From: Dokdonella sp.
GTDB taxonomy: Bacteria; Pseudomonadota; Gammaproteobacteria; Xanthomonadales; Rhodanobacteraceae
Length of the DNA stretch: 64,000 nt
NCBI RefSeq assembly: GCF_019634845.1
Contig: NZ_JAHCAQ010000005.1
Coordinates: 1 to 64,000, forward strand
Reading direction: 5' to 3'
Shown: piece after piece, positions 27,457 through 36,838 of the stretch
How the letters are laid out: each line of letters opens with the position of its first letter
How positions within the stretch are numbered: position 1 is the stretch's first letter
Notes under the pieces: model-generated
Databases searched by the model: none
What the model saw: the letters and a program-made list of their open reading frames with translations, nothing else
What the model was told of the DNA's origin: nothing
Position numbers and translations under genes: made by a program

Positions 27457-28854
27457 TCACGCGTCCTCGCCCGATTTGCCGCCGCGCGGATCGATGTCGA
27501 GGTCCTTGAGCTTGCGATACAGGTGCGTGCGCTCCATGCCAACGGCCTTGGCCAGCTTGCCGACACTGCCGCCGGCCTGCGCGAGCTGGTGCAGCAGGTA
27601 GGCGCGCTCGAACTGCTCGCGCGCCTCGCGCAGCGGCAGCGCGAAGTCGATGCCGCTGCCGACCGCGGTCGGCTCGACCGGCGACGCCGCTGCGACTTCC
27701 GTGCCGAGCGCCGCCTCGACCTCGTCGAGGCTGATGTCGCTGCCACCACCGAGCACGAGCAGGCGCTGCACGAGATTGCGCAGCTCGCGCAGGTTGCCGG
27801 GCCAACCGTGGTTGCGCAGCCGGTTCTGCGCCGCCAGCGCGAACTTGCGGTACGGCAACTGGTCGCGGTTGGCGAACCAGTCGGCGTGGTAGTGCAGCAG
27901 CTCGGGAACGTCATCGGCGCGCTCGCGCAGCGACGGCACCACGAGCGGCACGACCTTGAGCTGGTAGTAGAGCTCGTCGCGGAAGCGCCCGGCCGCCACC
28001 AGCGCGGCCAGGTCGTGCGCGCTCGCCGCGATCACGCGCAGGTCGACCGGCACCGCTTCGTGGCCGCCGCAGCGGATCAGCGCGCGCCGCTCGAGCACGC
28101 TCGACAGGCGCAGTTGCGACTCGCCATCGAGATCGGCCACCTCATCGAGGAACAGCGTGCCGCCATTGGCCTGCTCGATCAGGCCGTGCTGCACGGTGCC
28201 GGCGTCCTCCACTCCGAACAGCGCACGCGCGGCGCTGCCCTGCGCGATCGCGCCGGCCGCCACGGTGACGAACGGCCCGGCCCGACGCGCACTGCGCTCG
28301 TGCAGCGCACGCGCGATCGTTTCCTTGCCGGTGCCGGCCTCGCCGAGCACGAGCACGCCGGTGTCATGTGCCGCAATCCGTTCCAGTTGGGCGCGCAGCG
28401 CCTGCATCGCCTTGCCCGAACCGACGAGGTCGCCGGGCGCGGGCAACTGCCGGCGCAGGCCCTCGTTCTCGCGGCGCAACTGGCCGGCCTCGAGTGCATG
28501 GCCGACCACGAGCAGCAGCTTGGCCAGCGACAGCGGCTTTTCGATGAAGTCCCAGGCGCCCAGGCGCGTGGCCTCGACCGCGGTTTCGATGTTGCCGTGG
28601 CCCGAGATCATGATGACCGGGCACGGCAGGCCGCCGCGCTCGCTCCATTCGCGCAGCAGGCTGATGCCATCGAGATCGGGCATCCAGATGTCGAGCAGGA
28701 TGACGTCGGGACGCTGGCGGCGGCGCGCCTCGCGCGCACCGGCCGCCGACTCGGCGGTGTCGACCAGATAGCCCTCGTCCTCGAGGATGTCCTTGATCGT
28801 GGCGCGGATGTCGGGCTCGTCATCGACCACGAGAATACGTGCGGCAGCGCTCAT
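27457..28854 (-). CDS. ntrX: NtrX-like sigma-54-type response regulator
   Basis: The 465-residue protein has a receiver domain (D11/D12 in VVDDEPD, phospho-acceptor D55, K106), an AAA+ domain (Walker A GEAGTGKE at 171-178, Walker B GGTLFLDEVAD at 231-241) and a Fis-type helix-turn-helix (VGKLAKAVGMERTHLYRKLK, about 431-450). It matches NtrX, partner of the membrane kinase NtrY. The loop that normally reads GAFTGA is replaced by ALFGVEDAGTVQHGL (211-225), so it may not drive sigma-54 open-complex formation. It is separated from ntrY by three glycosyltransferase genes. The start at 28854 fits the receiver domain. Confidence 0.92.
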   Translation of the reverse strand: MSAAARILVVDDEPDIRATIKDILEDEGYLVDTAESAAGAREARRRQRPDVILLDIWMPDLDGISLLREWSERGGLPCPVIMISGHGNIETAVEATRLGAWDFIEKPLSLAKLLLVVGHALEAGQLRRENEGLRRQLPAPGDLVGSGKAMQALRAQLERIAAHDTGVLVLGEAGTGKETIARALHERSARRAGPFVTVAAGAIAQGSAARALFGVEDAGTVQHGLIEQANGGTLFLDEVADLDGESQLRLSSVLERRALIRCGGHEAVPVDLRVIAASAHDLAALVAAGRFRDELYYQLKVVPLVVPSLRERADDVPELLHYHADWFANRDQLPYRKFALAAQNRLRNHGWPGNLRELRNLVQRLLVLGGGSDISLDEVEAALGTEVAAASPVEPTAVGSGIDFALPLREAREQFERAYLLHQLAQAGGSVGKLAKAVGMERTHLYRKLKDLDIDPRGGKSGEDA

Positions 28855-28979
28855 CGCCCGGCCTGCGTTGCGAAAAAGAGACAGCAGCATAGCGCACCGG
28901 CACGCGGCACGGGGCGGCCACGCTGGGCGGGCGCGGCGAACGCCGCTACGCTTGCGCCCCCGTCGCCACCGCCCGCCCC

Positions 28980-29759
28980 GTGAACCCTGCCGCCGTTCGG
29001 CCGCGCCTGGCCGCTTGCATCATCACGCTCGATGAGGCCGACCGCATCGATGCCTGCATCGAGTCGCTCGCGTTCTGCGACGAAGTCATCGTGGTCGACT
29101 CCGGTTCGACCGACGGCACGCGCGAGCGCGCCGCCGCACGCGGCGCGCGCGTGCTCGAGCGCGCCTTCGACGGCTATCGCACGCAGAAGGATTTCGCGGT
29201 GCAAGCCGCCCACTGCGACTGGGTGCTGTGCATCGATGCCGACGAGCGCGTGACACCGGCGCTGCGCGCCGCGATCGAGGCCGCCCGCGCGACTGGCTTC
29301 GGCACCGCCGCGGCCTACCGCTTTGCGCGCTGCACGCACTACTTCGGCGCGCCGCTGCGCCATGGCAATGCTTATCCCGACCGCGTGCTGCGGCTGTTCG
29401 ACCGTCGCCGCGCCGGTTGGCGCGGCGCGCGCGAAATCCACGAACAGGTCGGCGTGGACGGCCCCGTGGCACGCCTCGCCGGTGATCTCGAGCACCAGGC
29501 CTACCGCTCGCTCGGCGACCAGTTGCGGCGCCTGGAGCGCTACTCGACGCTGATGGCGCAGCACCTGCATGCGAGCGGCCGGCGCGCGCGTCTGGCCGCG
29601 ATCGTGCTGAGCCCGGCCTGGCGCTTCCTGCGCGGCTACGTGCTGCGCGCGGGCTTCCTCGACGGCTGGCGCGGGCTCGTGTTCGCACTGGTCGAGGCCG
29701 ACTACGTGCGGCGCAAGGCGATCAAGCACTACCTGCTCGCGCGCGGCGCGCCGCTGTAG
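28980..29759 (+). CDS. Family 2 glycosyltransferase (WaaE/KdtX-like)
   Basis: The 259-residue cytoplasmic enzyme has the GT2 pattern: LAACIITLDEADRI at the front, VIVVDSGSTDGTRE, and the DxD-type CIDADERVTP. GWRGAREIHEQVGVDGP, a downstream HE motif, and the amphipathic C-terminus (FLRGYVLRAGFLDGWRGLVF) are typical of the WaaE/KdtX group that adds sugar to the lipopolysaccharide core. The start is a GTG at the end of a GC-rich leader; no clear ribosome site is seen. It is divergent from ntrX and forms, with the next two genes, a glycan block. Confidence 0.88.
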   Translation: MNPAAVRPRLAACIITLDEADRIDACIESLAFCDEVIVVDSGSTDGTRERAAARGARVLERAFDGYRTQKDFAVQAAHCDWVLCIDADERVTPALRAAIEAARATGFGTAAAYRFARCTHYFGAPLRHGNAYPDRVLRLFDRRRAGWRGAREIHEQVGVDGPVARLAGDLEHQAYRSLGDQLRRLERYSTLMAQHLHASGRRARLAAIVLSPAWRFLRGYVLRAGFLDGWRGLVFALVEADYVRRKAIKHYLLARGAPL

Positions 29760-29777
29760 CGCCGGCCGGGTACCGCG

Positions 29778-30614
29778 TCAGTCGGCGCGATTGGCTTCGT
29801 CCAGGTGCAGGTCGATGCCGTGCGGCGTCCACGTCGCGCGCTCGCGCCGCGTCTGCGCGCGGATCGCGTCGTTCTTCTGCCGCATCTCGGGTTTCATGTA
29901 GCCGCGCTTGTGCTCCAGGTGCACGCAGATCGCCGAATAGCGGATCGTCTTGCCGCGCACGCCGGCGTTGACGAGCCGCTCGCCCAGCTCGAGATCCTGG
30001 CCGCCGTACTGCATGCGCTCGTCCCAGCCGTTGACGCGCACCACGTCGGCCTTCCATGCCGAGGCGTTGTGGCCATGCAGGCGCGGCTTGACCGGCGTGA
30101 GCGCATTGAGCGCGCGGCGCAGCCATTCGCGCTGCACGCGCAGCTTGAGCGTGTGGCGTTCGAGCCCGTTGGCGGCCAGCCAGGCATAGTCGGTGGCGCG
30201 CCCGGCGAGAATGTCCTCGCGCGTGATCCGCTGCGACAGCGCCAGCGGCAGCTTGCAATAGCCGCCGGTGAGATAGCGGCCGGCTTGGCGCAAGGCGAGG
30301 TGGCGGGCGACGAAGTCGCGATGCGGGATGCAGTCGCCGTCGGTGAAGATGAGGTAGTCGCTGCGCGCGAGCAGGATGCCGCGATTCATGCCCTTGCATT
30401 TCTGATAGCCTTCGTCGGGCTGCCAGAAATGGCGCAGCGGGTAGTTGAGCTGCGGCCGCAGCCGGTCGATCACCGCGCGCGTATCCTCGCGCGAGCCATC
30501 GTCGACCACGATCACCTCGAAGTCGCGCTCGGTCTGGGTGGTGTAGCCCCACAACACCCATTCCAGCCACCGCGGTTCGTTGTAGGTCGCAAACAGGACG
30601 GTGGCGGCGGGCAT
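29778..30614 (-). CDS. Family 2 glycosyltransferase
   Basis: From the ATG at 30614 the protein is 278 residues: TVLFATYNEPRWLEWVL, VIVVDDGSREDTRAVID, and the DGDC in YLIFTDGDCIPHRDF. A galactosyltransferase-like C-terminal region follows (GHNASAWKADVVRVNGWDER, QDLELGERL), as in the glycosyltransferase C-terminal extension of family 2/7. It probably makes part of the lipopolysaccharide or another surface glycan. An extra 12 residues up to 30650 are possible. It is convergent with the first glycosyltransferase and divergent from the third, with very short gaps, so the three may share little beyond location. Confidence 0.88.
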   Translation of the reverse strand: MPAATVLFATYNEPRWLEWVLWGYTTQTERDFEVIVVDDGSREDTRAVIDRLRPQLNYPLRHFWQPDEGYQKCKGMNRGILLARSDYLIFTDGDCIPHRDFVARHLALRQAGRYLTGGYCKLPLALSQRITREDILAGRATDYAWLAANGLERHTLKLRVQREWLRRALNALTPVKPRLHGHNASAWKADVVRVNGWDERMQYGGQDLELGERLVNAGVRGKTIRYSAICVHLEHKRGYMKPEMRQKNDAIRAQTRRERATWTPHGIDLHLDEANRAD

Positions 30615-30668
30615 CGGTGCGGACGGCGGGCAGGTTGCGGTGGGCTGCACAGTCTACGGGATGAGTCC

Positions 30669-31694
30669 TTGACCAGCGTGCACATCATTGCGCGCGACAA
30701 CGGCGCCGGCCTGTCGCGCGATCTCGTCATCCTCACCCGCACGCTTGCGCAGGCGGACTTCGAGGTCACGGTCAGCGCGATCGGCGCGGGCGGCCTGCGC
30801 CGCAGCGCGACGCTGCTGCGGCGCCGTGCGCAGCGTTGGTGGCGACGCTGGCGCGGGGCGCCGGCGCAGGGCCGCTTCGATGTCAACCTCATGGACGAGC
30901 GCATCCGCCCCGAATACCTGCCGCTGGCGCGGCGCAACGTGCTGCTGCCGCATCCGGAATGGTTCGCCGAACAGGACCGGCCCTGGCTCGGCGCGCTCGA
31001 TGCCGTGTTCGCCAAGACCCGGCATGCGGTGCCGATCTTCAGCGCGCTCGGCTGCGCCACGCGCTTCGTCGGCTTCACCAGCTTCGACCGCGAGCTGCCG
31101 GCGGTGGCGCGCAGCGCGACGTTCTTCCATCTCGGCGGACGCAGCCCCAACAAGGGCACCCAAGTGCTCGTCGATGCCTGGCTGCAGGCGCCGCACTGGC
31201 CGACGCTGACCCTCGTGCAGCGCGCGCCGCTGCGCCTGCCGGCGCAACTGCCGGCCAACCTGCGCTGCGTGCGCGACTACCTCGATGACGACACCCTGCA
31301 ACGCCTGCAGAACGAACATCTGTTTCACCTGTGCCCGTCGGAGACCGAAGGCTTCGGCCACCACCTCGTCGAGGGCCTCAGCGTCGGCGCGATCACGCTC
31401 GCCACCGACGCGCCGCCGATGAACGAGATGGTCACGCCCGAACGCGGCGTGCTGGTGCCGTGGGCACGCCGCGGCAGCCAGCGGCTGGCGACCACCTACT
31501 TCGTCGAGCCGGCCGCGATCAGCGCTGGCGTCGAGCACCTGCTCGCGCTGGACCAGGCCCAGTGCGCGCAGTTGCGTGCCAACGCACGCGCCTGGTGGCT
31601 CGCCAACGACGCTGCGTTCGGGCAGCGCCTGCGCGGCGCGATCGCCGAACTCGCCAGCAACGCAGCGGCGCCCGCCGCGGGCGCGCCGCACTGA
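30669..31694 (+). CDS. Glycosyltransferase (GT4-like)
   Basis: The predicted 341-residue product has a GT4-like second half: FFHLGGRSPNKGTQVLVDAW, a C-terminal donor-site segment HLCPSETEGFGHHLVEGLSV with the EGFG/E signature, and ATDAPPMNEMVTPERG. The first residues (TSVHIIARDNGAGLSRDL) fit an acceptor-side Rossmann fold. There is no ATG near the start. TTG at 30669, with GGGATGAG just before it, is the likeliest; a GTG at 30678 is the alternative. It would transfer a sugar in surface-glycan synthesis. It ends 39 bp before the convergent ntrY gene. Confidence 0.82.
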   Translation: MTSVHIIARDNGAGLSRDLVILTRTLAQADFEVTVSAIGAGGLRRSATLLRRRAQRWWRRWRGAPAQGRFDVNLMDERIRPEYLPLARRNVLLPHPEWFAEQDRPWLGALDAVFAKTRHAVPIFSALGCATRFVGFTSFDRELPAVARSATFFHLGGRSPNKGTQVLVDAWLQAPHWPTLTLVQRAPLRLPAQLPANLRCVRDYLDDDTLQRLQNEHLFHLCPSETEGFGHHLVEGLSVGAITLATDAPPMNEMVTPERGVLVPWARRGSQRLATTYFVEPAAISAGVEHLLALDQAQCAQLRANARAWWLANDAAFGQRLRGAIAELASNAAAPAAGAPH

Positions 31695-31733
31695 CGCCGG
31701 CGCGGCTGCCGCCGCAGCGGCTCGGCGCGGCGA

Positions 31734-33896
31734 TCAGTCCCGCTGCGCCGGCAGGCACAACGTGAACTCGGCGCCGCCCTGTTCGCGGTTGAGCGCGCGC
31801 ACGTGGCCGCCGTGTTCCTCGACGATTTTCTTCACCACCGCCAGGCCGAGCCCGGTGCCGCGCGCCTTGCTCGAGGTATAGGGCTCGTACCAGCGCTCGC
31901 CGAAATCGGCCGGCAGGCCGGGACCGTTGTCGGCCACGCTGAGCTCGACCCAGGTCTCGCCGTCGCGTTCGAGCAGATGCGTGCCGACTGCCAGTTGCGG
32001 CTTGCGTTCATCGCCGATCGCCTCGAGCGCGTTCTTGATGAGGTTGTGCAGCGCCTGGCGCAGGCGCACCGGGTCCACCCGCACGCGCGGCTCGCCGGCG
32101 TCGAGCTGGCGCGTCAGGCCGAGCCGCTGATCGTTCTCGTACAGGTCGAGCACCTCGCCCACCAGCGCATTGAGCGCGACCGCATGGGTGGTGATCGGCG
32201 GCGGCCGCGCGTAATCGCCGAAGGCGTTGACCATCGTCTTGAGCGCCTCGACCTGGCTCACGATGGTCTGCGTGGCACGATCGATGAGCTCGCCCTCATC
32301 GGGCGGCAGGCGGCCGAGGAAGCGCCGGCGCAGGCGTTCGGCGGCGAGCTGGATCGGCGTCAGCGGGTTCTTGACCTCGTGGGCGAGACGTCGCGCAACC
32401 TCGCCCCAGGCGGCGTCGCGCTGCGCGCGGTTGAGCACGGTGAGATCGTCGAACACGGCCACGTAGCCGGCATGCTCGGGCAACGCCGCGCCACGCACCA
32501 TCAGCGTGCGCGGGCCCTGCACCGACTCGAGCACGACTTCCTCGCGCCATTCGCGCGCGTCCTCGCGCAGGTGCCGCGCCAGCGGTTCGAGGAAGGCCTG
32601 CAGCGCCGGCTGGGCCTTGCCGATCTCGCTGGCGCTGGCGCCCAGGTGCCGTTCCAGCACCACGCCGAGGATCGCCTCGGCGGCGGCATTCGCGCTGCGC
32701 AGGCGACCGCTGCGGTCGAAGCCGAGCACGCCGGCCGACAGGCGTTCGAGCACGGCCTCGAGCCAGGCGCGCTGCTGCTCGATCTCGCGCGTGCTGGTGC
32801 GCGCATGCGCGCTGGCCAGTTCGAGCTCGCGCGTCATCTGGCCGAACGAGGCAACCAGAAAGCCGAGCTCGTCGTTGCTGGCGGCCGGCAACGGGGTGTC
32901 GAAGCGGCCAGCGGCCACCGCGCGCGTCGCCGCCGACAGGCGGCTGATCGGCGCCACCAGGCGCCGCGCCACCACGAAGGCGACGAGCACCACGGCCAGC
33001 GCCGTCAGCAACAGCACGAAGGTGAGGATCAGCGCGAACGTGAGCTTGAGCGAGCCGCGCAGGAACTTGAGGCGCTGGAAATCGAAGCTCGCCCGTTCGA
33101 TGCCACGCGTGAGCGGCTGCACGCGCGCCGGCAGCGGGAACAGCGCCTGCAGCAGGCGCTGGCGGTCCGGCGCGACGCGCGCCGGATCGATCGGCAGCAC
33201 GATGCGCAGCAGCAGCGCATCGCCGAACGGCTCGGCGGCCGCGTAGCGACGCTCGCTGCGCACGCGCAACAGCAGCGCGCCATCGGGCAGCGGCGGATCG
33301 AGCCAGCCGGGGTCGGAACTGGCCAGCGCGAGCGCGCGCGAATCGGCACCGAGGACCGCGAGCTGGGTCGCGCCGAGCGCATCGATCGACTCGTCGAGCA
33401 TGGCCTGCGCATCGGTCGCCGGCGCCTCGGCCAGGCGCTGCACGAGGGCCTGGCTGGCGCTCTCGGCATCGTGCAGGTGCTCGTCGATCACCACGCGGCC
33501 CAGCTCCAGCGCATCGTCGAGTGCCTGCTCGAGGCGCACGTTGAACCAGTTGTCGATCGTCGCGTCGAGGAAGCGCAGCGCAAAGCCGTAGACGACGAGA
33601 CTGGCCGGCAACGCCAGCACGATGAGCAGGCCCAGCAGGCGCCGGTTGAGGCGGGCGCCCGGCACGCCGCGCCGCACCTCGCCGCGCAGCCGCCACAGGC
33701 GCAGGCCGATCACGAGTACGAGCACGACGAGCGCGACCAGCGCCGTGCCGAGCACGAGCTGGTAGTGGGCGGCAAAGCGCGCATTGTCGGCCGCCGCATC
33801 CTCGGCGAGCTTGAGCGAGGCGGCCAGCAGCGCCGCCACCACGAGTGCCGGCACCACGCGGCGCAGCAGCAGATTCAGGGCGTCGCGCGCGGCCAT
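31734..33896 (-). CDS. ntrY: NtrY-like sensor histidine kinase
   Basis: The 720-residue inner-membrane protein has several N-terminal membrane helices (VVPALVVAALLAAS, LVLGTALVALVVLVLVIGL, LLGLLIVLALPASLVVYGF). A periplasmic region follows (about 100-280), then another membrane segment and a HAMP domain (ARRLVAPISRLSAATRAVAA), a PAS domain (WLEAVLERLSAGVLGFDRSG), the phospho-His helix (RRLAHEVKNPLTPIQLAAER, H about 507), and an ATPase domain with N box (LHNLIKNALEAIGD), DNGPGLP and GTGLGLAVVKKI. It is the NtrY type that senses nitrogen or redox state and phosphorylates NtrX. Its start overlaps the DUF4390 gene by 22 bp. In relatives ntrX follows directly; here it is 2.9 kb further on. Confidence 0.93.
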   Translation of the reverse strand: MAARDALNLLLRRVVPALVVAALLAASLKLAEDAAADNARFAAHYQLVLGTALVALVVLVLVIGLRLWRLRGEVRRGVPGARLNRRLLGLLIVLALPASLVVYGFALRFLDATIDNWFNVRLEQALDDALELGRVVIDEHLHDAESASQALVQRLAEAPATDAQAMLDESIDALGATQLAVLGADSRALALASSDPGWLDPPLPDGALLLRVRSERRYAAAEPFGDALLLRIVLPIDPARVAPDRQRLLQALFPLPARVQPLTRGIERASFDFQRLKFLRGSLKLTFALILTFVLLLTALAVVLVAFVVARRLVAPISRLSAATRAVAAGRFDTPLPAASNDELGFLVASFGQMTRELELASAHARTSTREIEQQRAWLEAVLERLSAGVLGFDRSGRLRSANAAAEAILGVVLERHLGASASEIGKAQPALQAFLEPLARHLREDAREWREEVVLESVQGPRTLMVRGAALPEHAGYVAVFDDLTVLNRAQRDAAWGEVARRLAHEVKNPLTPIQLAAERLRRRFLGRLPPDEGELIDRATQTIVSQVEALKTMVNAFGDYARPPPITTHAVALNALVGEVLDLYENDQRLGLTRQLDAGEPRVRVDPVRLRQALHNLIKNALEAIGDERKPQLAVGTHLLERDGETWVELSVADNGPGLPADFGERWYEPYTSSKARGTGLGLAVVKKIVEEHGGHVRALNREQGGAEFTLCLPAQRD

Positions 33897-34435
33897 GTGC
33901 TTTCCAGCGAGGCCAGCCGCCAGGCCGGCTCGAACAATGCGGGCAGGCGCAGCGCGCCCGGCAGCGCGGCCGGATCGAGCGCCACCGCCACCGTGAACGG
34001 GGCATCGGGGCCCAGGCGCGCGAACGCCGCCGGCAACGGCAGCCGCAGCGAACCCAGCGCCGCCAGCAGGTAGCCGCGCGTGGCGTAACCCCGCTCGTCA
34101 TCACGCCCGCCCTCGATGAGCTGGTAGCGGCGCGACAGCGGGAAATAGCGCAGCTCCACCCGCGGCTGCGCGCGCAGCGTGCCGCTGCGCAGGTCCACCC
34201 GCAGCGTCAGCGGGATACCGTGGTCGAGCGCGTCCTGCATCGGACCGCTGAGCTCGACGTCGAGCGCCAGCGCCAGTTGCGCGCCCGCCTCGCCGACCAG
34301 CAGTTGCGCATGGCGCACCTCGGCGCTGCCCGGCGCCTGGTGTGCGAGCAGGCCGCAGGCACCGAGCAGGCTCGCCAGCAGCAGCATGCCCGCCGCACGC
34401 AGCGCCGCGGCCGCGCGCCGGCACCGCTCATGCAT
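33875..34435 (-). CDS. DUF4390 lipoprotein-like protein
   Basis: The 186-residue protein begins at 34435 and overlaps the rsmB stop by 8 bp. Residues 1-27 are a signal peptide ending LLASLLGAC, with a likely lipid-anchored cysteine (C27). The body has the DUF4390 pattern: VRHAQLLVGEAGAQLALALDVELSG, IPLTLRVDL, RYFPLSRRYQLIEGG, and PFTVAVALDPAALPGALRLP. In Xanthomonadales and other gammaproteobacteria this gene lies between rsmB and ntrY, as here. Function is unknown, but conservation with an envelope-linked kinase suggests an envelope role. Confidence 0.85.
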   Translation of the reverse strand: MHERCRRAAAALRAAGMLLLASLLGACGLLAHQAPGSAEVRHAQLLVGEAGAQLALALDVELSGPMQDALDHGIPLTLRVDLRSGTLRAQPRVELRYFPLSRRYQLIEGGRDDERGYATRGYLLAALGSLRLPLPAAFARLGPDAPFTVAVALDPAALPGALRLPALFEPAWRLASLESTWPRATP

Positions 34436-35777
34436 GCTTGGCGAGCAAGCCATAAAAGAACCCGTCCATGCCGTCCTCCCCCGGCAAGTGCTGCCGGCCC
34501 ACGCCGGCCGGATGGCCGAGCTGCGCCGGCAGCGGCAGCGCGCCCGCATCATCGTGGGCGGCGAGAAAGCCGGCAAGCACGGCCTCGTTTTCGGCGCGCA
34601 GGATCGAGCAGGTGGCATACAGCAAGTGCCCGCCCGGCGCGAGCAGCGGCCACAGCGCGTCGAGGATGTGGCGCTGACCCGCGGCGAGCACGCCGATGTC
34701 GGCCGCGCGTCGATGCAGCTTGATGTCGGGCTGGCGACGGATGATGCCGGTGGCCGAACACGGCGCATCGACGAGGATGCGCTCGAACGGGCGGCCGTCC
34801 CACCACGCCGCGGGCGTCGTCGCATCGCCGGCCACGACCTGCGCGGCAAGGCCGAGCCGGCGCAGGTTGTCGCGCACGCGATCGAGCCGACTGGCATCGC
34901 TGTCGAGCGCGACCAGATCGACCGCGGCGGATTCGAGCAGATGCGCGGCCTTGCCGCCCGGCGCGGCGCAGGCATCGAGCACGCGCATGCCGTCGCGTGG
35001 CTGCAGCACGGCGGCCACCGCCTGCGCGGCCGCGTCCTGCACCGAGAAGGCGCCTTGCGCATAACCGGGCAGGCGCGTCACGTCGGTGCTGTGCGCCAGC
35101 ACGAGCGCGGCCGGCGCGGCGGCCGGCGCGCTGGCCTCGATGCCGGCGGCGGCGAACCGCTCGTGCAACGCCGCGCGCGTGCCGTGGCGCAGGTTCACGC
35201 GCAGCGTCAGCGGTGCCTCCGCGTTGCTGGCGGCAAGGATCGCGGCGGCCTGGTCGGGCCAGTCGTGTTCGATCGCCTCGATCAGCCAGCGCGGGCAGGC
35301 ATGGCGCGTCACCGGGTCGGCGTCGAGGTGGGCGGCCAACGGCGCGCTGTCGCGCCCATAGCGGCGCAGCACCGCGTTGACGAGGCCGGCGAACTGGCCC
35401 TGGCCAAGCGCGCGGCTGGCGTCGACGCAAGCCGCCACCACGGCATAGGCCGGCATCGCGAGCAGGCCGATCTGGGCGCAGCCGAGCACGAGCAGTGCAT
35501 GCACTTCGCGCGCACGCGGCGGCAGCGGCTTGTCCATGAGCTGCGCCAGCGCCGCGTCGAGGCGCAGCCACCAGCGCGTCGCGGCGAACACGCTCGCGGC
35601 CAGCAGCGCGCGATCGCGCGCATCGGCGAACGGCGCCTGCGCCGGTGCCAGCGCGGCGCGCAACGACTGGCCATCGCGCGCGATGCGCGCCAGCGTGCGT
35701 GCGCCAGCGACGCGCAAGGCCACGCCGGGCGCCGCCGGTGCGGACGATGGGCGCGAGGGTCGGCGCGGCGATGTCAC
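34428..35777 (-). CDS. rsmB: 16S rRNA (cytosine-967-C5) methyltransferase
   Basis: The 449-residue protein has the NusB-like N-terminal domain (about 20-160), an RNA-binding linker, and the Rossmann methyltransferase domain: [17 protein letters not shown] (SAM loop), [32 protein letters not shown] with the first catalytic Cys, and [12 protein letters not shown] with the second Cys that attacks cytosine. This is full-length RsmB. It methylates C967 of 16S rRNA. Its start overlaps the fmt stop and its end overlaps the DUF4390 start. Confidence 0.97.
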   Translation of the reverse strand: MTSPRRPSRPSSAPAAPGVALRVAGARTLARIARDGQSLRAALAPAQAPFADARDRALLAASVFAATRWWLRLDAALAQLMDKPLPPRAREVHALLVLGCAQIGLLAMPAYAVVAACVDASRALGQGQFAGLVNAVLRRYGRDSAPLAAHLDADPVTRHACPRWLIEAIEHDWPDQAAAILAASNAEAPLTLRVNLRHGTRAALHERFAAAGIEASAPAAAPAALVLAHSTDVTRLPGYAQGAFSVQDAAAQAVAAVLQPRDGMRVLDACAAPGGKAAHLLESAAVDLVALDSDASRLDRVRDNLRRLGLAAQVVAGDATTPAAWWDGRPFERILVDAPCSATGIIRRQPDIKLHRRAADIGVLAAGQRHILDALWPLLAPGGHLLYATCSILRAENEAVLAGFLAAHDDAGALPLPAQLGHPAGVGRQHLPGEDGMDGFFYGLLAKHA

Positions 35778-36709
35778 GGTGCGGGTGGCGCGCGACGCGC
35801 GTTGAGCCAGTCGCGCGCACTGATGCGGCGCCCGCCTTCGCGCTGCAGCGCGCCGATGCGCAGGATGCCCTCACCGGTGGCGACGTCGATCCCCTCGGCG
35901 CTGGCAGCGACGATGCTGCCCGGTGGCGCCGTGGCCGGTGTCGGCAACGCCTGCGCCTGCCAGATGCGCACGCGCTCGCCGTCGAGCTGTGCCTCGGCGA
36001 CGGGCCAGGGATCGAATGCGCGCACCGCGCGCGCCAGCGCCGCCGCCGGCGCCTGCCAGTCCAGGCGCGCTTCGGCCTTGTCGAGCTTGTGGGCATAGGT
36101 GACGCCGCCCTCGGCCTGCGGCCTGGCCGGCAGCGTCTCGCCGCGCAGCACGCGCGTCAGTGCCTCATCGAGCACCTGCGCGCCGAGCGTGGCCAGGCGA
36201 TCGTGCAGGCTGCCGCCGGTGTCCCCGGCGTCGATCGGCGTGCGCGCTTCCAGCAGCACCGGTCCGGTGTCGAGGCCGGCCTCCATCTGCATGAGATCGA
36301 CGCCGGTCTGCGCATCGCCGGCGAGGATCGCGCGCTGGATCGGCGCCGCGCCGCGCCAACGCGGCAGCAGCGAGGCGTGCACGTTCCAGCAGCCCAGCCG
36401 CGGCAACGCGAGCACGGCCCGGGGCAGGATCAGGCCATAGGCCACCACCACCATGAGGTCGGGCGCATGCGCCGCCAGCCGCGCGCGCGCCTCGGCATCG
36501 CGCAGCGTCTGTGGCTGCTCGACGACAACGCCGACCGCCAGCGCGGCCTGCTTGACCGGGCTGGCGGCGAGCTGACGCCCGCGACCGGCCGGCCGGTCGG
36601 GCTGGGTATAGACGGCGACGACCTGCGCACCACTGGCGAGGCAGGCCTGCAGCGAAGGCAGCGCGAACTCGGGCGTGCCGGCAAACACGAGGCGGAGCGG
36701 AGACGACAT
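35774..36709 (-). CDS. fmt: Methionyl-tRNA formyltransferase
   Basis: The 311-residue protein starts [20 protein letters not shown]. The N-terminal domain carries the folate-binding and catalytic motif [16 protein letters not shown] (N and H about 108-110) and the aspartate in [11 protein letters not shown] (about 145). The C-terminal OB-like domain contains [15 protein letters not shown]. It formylates initiator Met-tRNA. It starts the leftward operon fmt-rsmB-DUF4390-ntrY. Peptide deformylase, its normal upstream neighbour, is 9 kb away at 45725. Confidence 0.97.
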   Translation of the reverse strand: MSSPLRLVFAGTPEFALPSLQACLASGAQVVAVYTQPDRPAGRGRQLAASPVKQAALAVGVVVEQPQTLRDAEARARLAAHAPDLMVVVAYGLILPRAVLALPRLGCWNVHASLLPRWRGAAPIQRAILAGDAQTGVDLMQMEAGLDTGPVLLEARTPIDAGDTGGSLHDRLATLGAQVLDEALTRVLRGETLPARPQAEGGVTYAHKLDKAEARLDWQAPAAALARAVRAFDPWPVAEAQLDGERVRIWQAQALPTPATAPPGSIVAASAEGIDVATGEGILRIGALQREGGRRISARDWLNARRAPPAP

Positions 36710-36838
36710 GCGAGCGACGCGCGTGGGAGCAAGCCGCGATTGTAGGCCGCCGGCTGCGCGCCGTCTGCGCCATGCGATGGCGGCGATCGCCCACCGCGCG
36801 CCGGCATAATCGCGCCGGTCCCTTGCGAGCATGAGTCG

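Noticed and set aside
31803..34073. A 756-residue plus-strand frame opposite ntrY
   Set aside because: It is an antisense shadow; ntrY carries the kinase motifs.
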